NCBI GenBank assembly: GCA_041905405.1
Contig: JAYRLC010000021.1
Span: forward strand, 1 to 64,000
DNA length: 64,000 bases
DNA from: RAM1 sp041905405
GTDB lineage: Bacteria > Pseudomonadota > Gammaproteobacteria > Burkholderiales > Burkholderiaceae_C
Direction of reading: 5' to 3'
A program made the translations under genes and the position numbers. A model generated the notes under the pieces. That model searched no databases, was not told where the DNA came from, and saw only the letters and a program-made list of their open reading frames with translations. How positions within the stretch are numbered: position 1 is the first letter of the stretch; each line of letters opens with the position of its first letter. Shown one piece after another: positions 43,835-51,068 of this stretch.

Positions 43835-45346
43835 TCACGACACGATGCAGCAGGGCGATTCTCCCGGTGCATCATCGTTGTGCGCGGGCGGCGTGGTGAC
43901 GGAACTGGGGGCGTGCGCAGGCGGTGGATCGTCTGGACGCAACAGCGGTTGTGAGCTATCCGTGGGTTGGGCGGGGGCTCCGACAGGCACGGGCGGTTCG
44001 AGGTCTGCCGGTGCATGTTGTTTGTGGTCCGGCGTCATCAGGCTGCGGGCGGATGTGAAAAGTTCGGGCGTCGATGTGTCCGGCACGGCGGGCAGCCCGG
44101 AGTCAACCATCTTGTTGTCGCAGGATTTCCCCCCGTCGTTGTCGGCCTGCAGAAGATGGCGTCTCAAAAAGTAAATTGTCTGCTGTCTGCGGGTGGCGGG
44201 CTCCATATGTTCTGACAGGCTGGAGATCTTCTGATGATCTGCAGCGGATGCGTCTTCATCCAACTGAACACCCCAAAGTAGCTCATTGATGTGGATGCGC
44301 CGTTGGGATACGGGGCTCACGGTATCGCCCTTGTCGTCGCCTGCTTTTCCATAGTCCACGCACTGTTCGCGCTGACCCATCAGGGGGATGACCATCCGCA
44401 CCCTGATGTCGCCGCCGCGGATGGTGAGGTAGCTGCTGCGCAACAGTGAAAGCTTGTCCATCAACTGGGTGTAGGACGGCTGCGTAGCGGCGATACCGTG
44501 GGCGACTTCCTGCCGTTGTTGCCCGACCTTGAAAGCGATTTTGGACAAGCGGTAGGTCGTGTTGAAATCCGGCGCAGCGCTGTTCCATTCGACAAATTCG
44601 CTGAGCGCATGCTCAATGTCGCCCGGACATTGACTTGGGCGTGTCAGCGCGAGGCTTGCGGGACTGAGGCAAAACACATGCTGCTCGTCATCCACCGCGC
44701 GGGCAAGGCTACGCAGATGGTTGATCATCTGCTCGTTCGCGGTTCGCGTTGCCCGCACCCAGAAGAATAATTTTCTGGTCGTGCCGTGCTCCGAGGTGGC
44801 GGTGCGTATCTGTGGGCTGATCACTTCCACGGGCATCGACCGTTCGTGAACGGTCCCTTGTCCGGCAAGGCCGCGAACGTACAGCGTCTTGCACTTGAGC
44901 ATCTTCAGTGCTTGCGTGGAACCCGGGCATCGGTCGGGATTCTCTTGCGCACGCAGGAGCAGCAGGCGGGCCACTTCGGCACGCTCGTCGCCAATCGTGA
45001 ATGAGTCACCTGCAAATTGCACGGTGTCCCGGCTGTGGGGGTCCTGCTGGTTCCATGTGGTCAATTCGTCTGCCAGCTCCGTCAACTCCATCGATTCCGA
45101 TTCGCGTGCAAGCTGCTGCCTGGACTCCTCGCTGAGTTTGAAACTTGCCGGCTGGGCTCGGGATTCCTTGTCCTTGGCGAGTGGCATTCTCCCGTCTTTG
45201 CCATCCTCAACGTGTCGTACGGTGACGAGCATGCTGAATTGAACGCATCGCGGGGAGCCAGGCCGTCCCACGGTGGGGCCCGATGACTGCTTCTGCCCAC
45301 GCTGGCGGAGGCTTGACCTGAGAGGTTTTTGATGGACAGGTTGCAT
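43835..45346 (-). CDS. Effector-like protein with C-terminal CaaX box
   Basis: A 503-residue protein of no recognised family. AGGGAGA lies 6 bases before the ATG at 45346. The N-terminus is Ser/Gln/Arg-rich and disordered (LRSSLRQRGQKQSSGPTVGR), with no signal peptide, as in type III effectors. Two similar segments may be an internal repeat: TWNQQDPHSRDTVQFAGDSF with LLLLRAQENPDRCP, and EWNSAAPDFNTTYRLSKIAF. The last about 80 residues are Pro-rich, and the protein ends ESPCCIVS, where CIVS fits a CaaX prenylation box preceded by another Cys. It sits at the end of the nitrate locus. A host-targeted role is inferred. Confidence 0.6.
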   Translation of the reverse strand: MQPVHQKPLRSSLRQRGQKQSSGPTVGRPGSPRCVQFSMLVTVRHVEDGKDGRMPLAKDKESRAQPASFKLSEESRQQLARESESMELTELADELTTWNQQDPHSRDTVQFAGDSFTIGDERAEVARLLLLRAQENPDRCPGSTQALKMLKCKTLYVRGLAGQGTVHERSMPVEVISPQIRTATSEHGTTRKLFFWVRATRTANEQMINHLRSLARAVDDEQHVFCLSPASLALTRPSQCPGDIEHALSEFVEWNSAAPDFNTTYRLSKIAFKVGQQRQEVAHGIAATQPSYTQLMDKLSLLRSSYLTIRGGDIRVRMVIPLMGQREQCVDYGKAGDDKGDTVSPVSQRRIHINELLWGVQLDEDASAADHQKISSLSEHMEPATRRQQTIYFLRRHLLQADNDGGKSCDNKMVDSGLPAVPDTSTPELFTSARSLMTPDHKQHAPADLEPPVPVGAPAQPTDSSQPLLRPDDPPPAHAPSSVTTPPAHNDDAPGESPCCIVS

Positions 45347-45480
45347 GGTGGTCTCCCTGAGCACGCGCCGAAGCGCCGAGCCCACACTGTCCCGACCAAA
45401 GCCTGTGTTGCCTAGAGACGAAAGTCTATGTGCCGCATGGCCGGCCATACCCGATGGCCGCGCGCCGTTGCGCTGGATGC

Positions 45481-46248
45481 TCAGGCGCGTAGCGCCCGGC
45501 GCGGATCCGCCGCGGCGGCCATCCCGCGCACCACGTCACCCAGCACGATGACCGAGGGGCTGGCCAGGCCCTCCCGGATGATGGTGGCGGCCAACTGCGC
45601 CAGCGGCGTCACCGCATGGCGCTGGTCAGGCAGGCTGGCACGTTGCACGATCGCCACGGGCGTGTCCGGCGGCAGGCCTGTGAGCAGTTCGTCCTGGATG
45701 CGCCGGGCGCCGCTCACGCCCATGTAGATCACGAGTGTCAGTCTGGCGTCGCGCGCCGTGGCGGCAAGCGCCCGCCAGTCGGTGCCGTCGTCGCCGGGCT
45801 TGGCATGGCCGGTCACGAACACCACCCCGTGCGCATGCTCGCGGTGCGTGAGCGGCACGCCCAGCGATGTGACGGCGGCCAGGCCCGAGGTGATGCCGTT
45901 GAGCACCTCGACCTGTACGCCGGCGGCGCGCAGGTGCTCCACCTCTTCACCGCCGCGGCCGAAAATGAACGGGTCGCCGCCTTTGAGGCGCACGACGTTC
46001 TCGCCCTCGCGCGCGGCCATGACCATGAGCTTTTCGATGAAGGCCTGCGGCGTGCTTTTGCAGCCGCCGCGCTTGCCCACGTGCACCACGCGCGCGTCGG
46101 GCGATGCAAAGGCCACGATGGCGTCGCTGACCAGGTCGTCGACCAGCAGGACCGTGGCGGCCTGGATGGCCTTCAGCGCCTTGAGCGTGAGCAGTTCCGG
46201 ATCGCCGGGACCGGCGCCGACGAGGGTGACTTTGCCGTGCGGATTCAT
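45481..46248 (-). CDS. cobA: Uroporphyrinogen-III C-methyltransferase
   Basis: Methylates uroporphyrinogen III at C2 and C7 to precorrin-2, the route to sirohaem, the cofactor of nitrite reductase NirB encoded upstream. The 255-residue protein has the signatures VTLVGAGPGDPELLTLKALK, VRLKGGDPFIFGRGGEEVEH, and the later VIYMGVSGARRIQDEL. It is the stand-alone SUMT without CysG oxidase/chelatase parts. AGGGAA precedes the ATG at 46248; an in-frame ATG at 46266 overlaps the preceding stop and is also possible. Confidence 0.95.
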   Translation of the reverse strand: MNPHGKVTLVGAGPGDPELLTLKALKAIQAATVLLVDDLVSDAIVAFASPDARVVHVGKRGGCKSTPQAFIEKLMVMAAREGENVVRLKGGDPFIFGRGGEEVEHLRAAGVQVEVLNGITSGLAAVTSLGVPLTHREHAHGVVFVTGHAKPGDDGTDWRALAATARDARLTLVIYMGVSGARRIQDELLTGLPPDTPVAIVQRASLPDQRHAVTPLAQLAATIIREGLASPSVIVLGDVVRGMAAAADPRRALRA

Positions 46249-46262
46249 GGTGATTCCCTGGT

Positions 46263-47171
46263 TCATGGTGTCTGCGTGGACAGGTGCAAGATGTGTTCCA
46301 CCTGCAGGGCGATCGACGAAGGGATGGGTTTTTTGCCGTCCATGACGTCGCGGATGTAAGCGGCTGTTGCAGCGGCGCCGATGTCGGTGGGCAGGTCGGG
46401 CAGGTCTTTCAGCGTGCCTTTCTGGCCGTCCTGCAGCGTGACGCGCCGGCCCGCGATGAAGCCGTCCATCTGCGGCTGGCGTCGTGGGTCGGCGACGCAT
46501 TCGCCCTCGGTGCCGCGCAGCAGCATCGCCGTGCTGCCCATCAGCTCGTACACGGCGGCCATGGACACCGCGTATTCCGGGTGGGTGTAGCTGCCGACGA
46601 TGACAGCGGGCCCCTCGCTGGGGTTCATGAGCTTGACCAGGCTGTGGGCCGGGTTGCGCAGGCCCACGACGCGGCGCACGTCCAGCAGCCGCTTGAGCGC
46701 GGGGCTCAGCACGTCGGTGGCGATGAAGGCGAGTTCGCCGTTGGCGATGCGTGTGGGTTGCGCCTGCGCTGCGATGTTCAGTTCGGCCAGCACGTCGGGC
46801 ACCAGCACGCGGGCCGATTCGGTCGCCGTGCCGTGGATCAGCACCGGCAACCCGCGCCGCGCCAGCAGCAGGCCCAAGAGCGGCGTGAGCACCGGCAGCT
46901 TGCGCGCGCCGTTGTAGCTGGGCAGCACGACGAGCGGCTTGCCGCTGGCCGGCACGCGGTTCAGCCGTGCATGGGTGGCATCCAGGAAACCGGCCATTTC
47001 TTCGGGCGTCTCGCCCTTGATGCGCATGGCCAGGCAGAAGCCGCCCACCTCCAGGTCGGTGACCTGGCCGTCCAGCACCTGGCCCAGCAGGTCGGCCGCC
47101 TGCTCGCGCGTGAGCGAGCGCGCGCCTTGCTTGCCGCGGCCGATTTCCTTGATGTACTGGCTGATGCCCAT
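46263..47171 (-). CDS. ybiB: YbiB/TrpD2-type protein (anthranilate phosphoribosyltransferase fold)
   Basis: A 302-residue protein related to anthranilate phosphoribosyltransferase but of the TrpD2/YbiB branch, whose members bind nucleic acid rather than make tryptophan. It shows the helical start MGISQYIKEIGRGKQGARSL, DLLGQVLDGQVTDLEVGGF, and the phosphoribosyl-like loop LPVLIHGTATES. Glycines of the PRPP loop in true TrpD (GTGGD) are not seen. It directly precedes cobA in the nitrate locus, a frequent arrangement in Burkholderiales. Confidence 0.85.
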   Translation of the reverse strand: MGISQYIKEIGRGKQGARSLTREQAADLLGQVLDGQVTDLEVGGFCLAMRIKGETPEEMAGFLDATHARLNRVPASGKPLVVLPSYNGARKLPVLTPLLGLLLARRGLPVLIHGTATESARVLVPDVLAELNIAAQAQPTRIANGELAFIATDVLSPALKRLLDVRRVVGLRNPAHSLVKLMNPSEGPAVIVGSYTHPEYAVSMAAVYELMGSTAMLLRGTEGECVADPRRQPQMDGFIAGRRVTLQDGQKGTLKDLPDLPTDIGAAATAAYIRDVMDGKKPIPSSIALQVEHILHLSTQTP

Positions 47172-47259
47172 GGTGGTGCGAATTGTCGGCCAATGCTCAT
47201 GACTTCCGGCTATTTGCCGAATGTCGCCGCCGCTTGCCGGTGCTAGGATGGGGCAGCCC

Positions 47260-47448
47260 ATGGAAAAAGCCGTCCACCTCACCACGCATCGCACGCAGCC
47301 TGCCGATAGTGCCTATTGGCTGTCTCGACCCGTGGAAGAACGCTTTGCCGCGCTTGAGGCGTTGCGCCAGCAGGTGATGGACACGTTGCCGCATGCTGAA
47401 CAAAGACTTCAAAGAGTTTGCCGCATTACTCAACGCCCACGGCGTTGA
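47260..47448 (+). CDS. Small protein paired with nucleotidyltransferase
   Basis: A 62-residue protein (MEKAVHLTTHRTQPADSAYW, then LSRPVEERFAALEALRQQVM) ending in basic residues. Similar short proteins are often encoded immediately before a nucleotidyltransferase-like gene in mobile two-gene cassettes, so it may be the antitoxin or adaptor partner. The last 56 bases overlap the next gene in another frame, which points to coupled translation. No domain is recognised. Confidence 0.7.
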   Translation: MEKAVHLTTHRTQPADSAYWLSRPVEERFAALEALRQQVMDTLPHAEQRLQRVCRITQRPRR

Positions 47449-47851
47449 GTACCTCATCGTTGGCGGCTATGCACTGATGGTGCATGGCTATCCGCGTTAC
47501 ACGGGCGACATCGACTTCTGGGTCAACCCCGCTCCAGACAACGTGCGCGCGCTGCTGGAGGCTCTCGCTCAATTCGGCTTTGCGTCCGTGGGTTTGTCCG
47601 AAGCAGACTTTCTCAAGCCGGATGCCGTCGTTCAACTGGGCTACCCGCCAGCCCGCATTGATTTGATGACAGCCATCGATGGCGTCGGGTTTGTCGATGC
47701 GTTTGTCCAGCGCGCGATGGTCAATGTGGATGGCCTCGATCTGAGCTTCATCAGCCGCTCGGATCTGATCAAGAACAAGTCCAGCACCGGCCGGCTGAAG
47801 GATCTTGCCGATGTTGAGGCGCTGCGTGACGCGGGTGACGGCACAAGCTAG
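47393..47851 (+). CDS. Nucleotidyltransferase-fold protein (putative toxin-antitoxin component)
   Basis: A 152-residue protein with the minimal nucleotidyltransferase fold: EYLIVGGYALMVHGYPRYTG followed by DIDFWV (the D-x-D metal site), and a later Asp region ARIDLMTAIDG. The C-terminal RSDLIKNKSSTGRLKDLADV is typical of AbiEii/MNT-like proteins. Such proteins can transfer nucleotides to RNA or proteins in toxin-antitoxin systems. The pair sits on the plus strand between nasA and the ybiB-like gene and breaks the otherwise uniform minus-strand locus, so it is likely an insertion. Confidence 0.88.
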   Translation: MLNKDFKEFAALLNAHGVEYLIVGGYALMVHGYPRYTGDIDFWVNPAPDNVRALLEALAQFGFASVGLSEADFLKPDAVVQLGYPPARIDLMTAIDGVGFVDAFVQRAMVNVDGLDLSFISRSDLIKNKSSTGRLKDLADVEALRDAGDGTS

Positions 47852-47862
47852 CGCTGGTGGGC

Positions 47863-50682
47863 TCATGCGGCCTGCTTCAGCGCGGGCACGGCCTGCACCA
47901 TGCGCTTGAGTTCGGACACGCAACTGCCGCAGTTGGTGCCGCATTTCAGCGCCGACTGTAGGGAGGCCAGCCGTTCGCCCTCGCTGCCGGCGCAGCCGGC
48001 CAGGTGGGCGTCGATGGCCGGCGCCGTCACGTTGAAGCAAGTGCACACCTGTTTGCCGCGGGACTGGACTGCGACAGGTGCTTTTGCGCCGGGGACCAAC
48101 AGCAGGCGGCCATACGCTTGGGCGGGCAGTTCTTCCTGCAGCAGCGTCTTGACCCAGGCCTGCGCACTTGTGTCGCCGGCCAGCACAAAGGCTTCCAGCC
48201 GCGCCTCGTTGCCCAGGCGGTGCAGGCGCATGGCGCGGCGCTGGCCACGGCGTCGGTCGGCGTAGCGCAGCGTGTCGGCGGCGTCCAGACCCAGCAGTTT
48301 TTCGATGCGGGCGATCAGTTCGTCGGGGGGGGCCTGGTAGGCGGCTGCGCGAAACAGCACGCCGCTGCGGCCGCGTCCTCCTTCGCCGTCCGGAGGCGTG
48401 TTGCCGGCAAACGGCACGCAGCTGGCGAACGCGAACGCGCCCATCAGCGGCTTGAGCGCCTCGCGCGCGGCCAGCGCTTCGCCGTCGGGCAGCCAGGCCA
48501 CGCCCAATAGCGACCAGGGCAGTTCGGCCTTGAGCACCTTGACCGCGGCGTGCTTGAGTTCGGGCTGTTTGGAGGTGGGGCAGTGCGCGGGCGAAGTCAG
48601 TGCATTGATGCCCGCCAGCCGCTCGCCGGTGGCCGACGTGCCGCTCAAAAATTCCGGTCCCCAGTGCATGGCAATGAAGGCCTGGCCGGGCGCGACCTCG
48701 TCGCTGGCCTGTACAGGCACGACGATGGAGCCCCGCCGGCTGGTCACGTGGACCAGGTCGCCCTCGGCCAGCAGGCGGCGCGCCAGGTCCTGAGGGTGCA
48801 GTTGCAGCGCGGGCTCGGGCACATGGCCGAACAGCCGGCCCAGCGTGCCGGTGCGGCTCATGCCGTGCCACTGGTCGCGCAGGCGGCCGGTGGTCAGGCT
48901 GAAGGGGTAGCGCGCATCGCGCGGCTCGGCCACTGGCTTGTACGCGTGGGCGGCGAAGCGGGCGCGGCCGTCGGCGGTGGGGAAGGCGCCGTCTTCGTAC
49001 AGGCGGGCTTTGCCCTGCGCTGCGCCTTCGCGCAGCGGCCACTGCTGCGGGGCGGCGTCCAGCATGGCCCAGCTCAGACCGGTGATGTCCAGGTCGCGGC
49101 CGCGTGTGGTTTCGCGGTGTTCGTTCCAGATGGTCTCGGCGCCGCTGTCGTCCAGGCCGTAGGGGAAAAGCGATTTCCGTTCGGGCTGAGCGGGTAGTAG
49201 CCGTTCCAGCCGTTGCGCAAAGTCCACCGCGATCGCCCAGTCGTGCCGCGTGCCGCCCGGCGCGGCGACGGCGGGGCGCACGCGGCTGATGCGGCGTTCG
49301 CTGTTGGTGACGGTGCCCGTCTTTTCGCCCCAGCTCGTGGCCGGCAGCAGCAGGTCGGCGAATTCGCAGGTGGCGGTGGTGGCAAACGCCTCTTGCACCA
49401 CGACGAATTCGGCGCGTTGCAGTGCGCGCCGCACCGTGGCCTGGTCAGGCATGGACTGCGCCGGGTTGGTGCAGGCAATCCACAGGGCGCGGATCTCACC
49501 GTCGGCAGCGGCCTGGAACATCTCTACGGCCGTCTTGCCCGGCTTGTCGGGCACCGACGGCACGCCCCACAGCGCGGCCACCTCGGCGCGGTGCTGCGCG
49601 TTGGCCATGTCGCGGTGGGCGGACAGCAGGTTGGCCAGGCCGCCGACTTCGCGTCCGCCCATGGCGTTGGGCTGGCCGGTGAGCGAGAACGGGCCGGCGC
49701 CCGCGCGGCCGATCTGGCCCGTGGCCAGGTGCAGGTTGATGAGCGCCGCGTTCTTGGCTGTGCCGCTGCTGGACTGGTTCAGGCCCTGGCAATACAGGCT
49801 CAGTGTCGATCCCGAGGTCGCGAACCAGCGCGCGGCGGTGAACAGGTCTTCCTTCTTCAACCCGCAGACCTGGGCGACCGCGTCGGGCGTGCAGTCGCGC
49901 ACCAGCGTCTTGAGTTCGTCGAATCCGCTGGTGTGCGCCGCGATGAAGCGCGCGTCGGTCCAGCCTTCCCACAGCATGATGTGCAGCAGGCCGTTGAACA
50001 GCATCACGTCGGTGCCGGGCAAGAGCGGCAGGTGCAGGTCGGCGGCGCCGGCTGTGTCGGTGCGGCGCGGGTCGGCCACGACGATCTTCATGGCAGGGTT
50101 GGCGGCGCGCGCGTCCTCGATGCGGCGAAACAGCACGGGGTGGGCCCAGGCCGTGTTGCTGCCGGCGATGAACAGGCACTGCGCGTGGTTCAGGTCGTCA
50201 TAGCAGGCCGGCGGCGCGTCCGCACCCAACGTCTGCTTGTAGCCGGCCACCGCGCTGCTCATGCACAGGCGCGAGTTGGTGTCGACGTTATTGGTGCCGA
50301 TCAGGCCCTTGGCCAGTTTGTTGAAGACGTAGTAGTCCTCGGTCAGCAGCTGGCCGCTGATGTAGAAGCCCACGGCGTCGGAGCCGTGCTCCGTGATGAC
50401 GCGGTTGAACTCGCCGGCGGCCAGGTCCAGCGCGCTGTCCCAACTGATGCGGTGCGGCGTGTCGCCGCGTGTTTCCCTGCGCAGGGGGTGCAGCAGGCGG
50501 GTCTGCAGCGTGACCGGCGCGGCGGCCGTCAGGTGCAGGCTGCTGCCCTTGCTGCACAGGCGGCCGAAGTTGGCCGGGTGGTCGGGGTCACCGCGCACGC
50601 CGGTGATCTGCTCGCCCTGCGACTGGATGATGACACCGCACCCCACGCCGCAGTAGGGGCAGGTGGAGCGGGTCTCTTTCAT
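47863..50682 (-). CDS. nasA: Assimilatory nitrate reductase catalytic subunit
   Basis: Reduces nitrate to nitrite in the cytoplasm using a bis-MGD molybdenum cofactor. The 939-residue protein starts with the [4Fe-4S] motif CPYCGVGCGV, contains molybdopterin-oxidoreductase and molybdopterin-binding domains (GSNTAWAHPVLFRR, TTGRLRDQWHGMSRTG), and ends in a BFD-like [2Fe-2S] domain (VCTCFNV, then KCGTNCGSCVSEL). This domain order is that of NasA of Klebsiella. It overlaps nirD by 4 bases and is the last gene of the nrt-nir-nas operon. Confidence 0.97.
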   Translation of the reverse strand: MKETRSTCPYCGVGCGVIIQSQGEQITGVRGDPDHPANFGRLCSKGSSLHLTAAAPVTLQTRLLHPLRRETRGDTPHRISWDSALDLAAGEFNRVITEHGSDAVGFYISGQLLTEDYYVFNKLAKGLIGTNNVDTNSRLCMSSAVAGYKQTLGADAPPACYDDLNHAQCLFIAGSNTAWAHPVLFRRIEDARAANPAMKIVVADPRRTDTAGAADLHLPLLPGTDVMLFNGLLHIMLWEGWTDARFIAAHTSGFDELKTLVRDCTPDAVAQVCGLKKEDLFTAARWFATSGSTLSLYCQGLNQSSSGTAKNAALINLHLATGQIGRAGAGPFSLTGQPNAMGGREVGGLANLLSAHRDMANAQHRAEVAALWGVPSVPDKPGKTAVEMFQAAADGEIRALWIACTNPAQSMPDQATVRRALQRAEFVVVQEAFATTATCEFADLLLPATSWGEKTGTVTNSERRISRVRPAVAAPGGTRHDWAIAVDFAQRLERLLPAQPERKSLFPYGLDDSGAETIWNEHRETTRGRDLDITGLSWAMLDAAPQQWPLREGAAQGKARLYEDGAFPTADGRARFAAHAYKPVAEPRDARYPFSLTTGRLRDQWHGMSRTGTLGRLFGHVPEPALQLHPQDLARRLLAEGDLVHVTSRRGSIVVPVQASDEVAPGQAFIAMHWGPEFLSGTSATGERLAGINALTSPAHCPTSKQPELKHAAVKVLKAELPWSLLGVAWLPDGEALAAREALKPLMGAFAFASCVPFAGNTPPDGEGGRGRSGVLFRAAAYQAPPDELIARIEKLLGLDAADTLRYADRRRGQRRAMRLHRLGNEARLEAFVLAGDTSAQAWVKTLLQEELPAQAYGRLLLVPGAKAPVAVQSRGKQVCTCFNVTAPAIDAHLAGCAGSEGERLASLQSALKCGTNCGSCVSELKRMVQAVPALKQAA

Positions 50683-51068
50683 GCGCTGCCCGTACGCCTC
50701 GCCGGCCCGGCGATCGGGCGGACTGCATCCGTTGCCAGCCCGGCCAGCTCCAGTGCATTCAAGTACACGGCACCGTCATCGATCCTGACCGAAAAGCGCG
50801 GCGTGCAGCCCTCGTCGGGCGCCTTGGCGCAGCCGTCGTCCAGTCCGATCGTCCAGTTGTGCAGCGGGCAGGCCACGCTGGTGCCGAACACGATGCCCTG
50901 CGACAGCGGGCCGCCCTTGTGCGGGCAGCGGTCCAGCAACGCGAAGATCTGGTCCTGGTCGTTGCGGAACACCGCCACGTCCATGCCGCTGGGGCGCGCC
51001 ACGCGGCGCGAGCCCAGAACCGGGATATCTTCAACCCGGCAAACAAGTGTCCAGTCGGCCATGTTCAT
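50679..51068 (-). CDS. nirD: Nitrite reductase small subunit
   Basis: A 129-residue Rieske-type protein that partners NirB. The cluster ligands are seen in CPHKGG and CPLHNW; the fold runs from WTLVCRVEDIPVLGSRRVAR to YLNALEL. The start ATG at 51068 overlaps the nirB stop (ATGA) and the stop overlaps the nasA start, so nirB, nirD and nasA are coupled. The frame remains open far upstream, but that is antisense-free shadow over nirB. Confidence 0.96.
   Translation of the reverse strand: MNMADWTLVCRVEDIPVLGSRRVARPSGMDVAVFRNDQDQIFALLDRCPHKGGPLSQGIVFGTSVACPLHNWTIGLDDGCAKAPDEGCTPRFSVRIDDGAVYLNALELAGLATDAVRPIAGPARRTGSA

Noticed and set aside
45347..45480. A possible PIP box (TTCG-N16-TTCG) upstream of the CaaX protein
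   Set aside because: Two TTCG copies are present on the minus strand but 46 bases apart, far from the 15-16 required. None was found upstream of the metalloprotease either.
46249..47193. A longer CobA start with about 315 extra residues
   Set aside because: The extension is an alternate frame of the ybiB-like gene; CobA family homology begins at the ATG at 46248.
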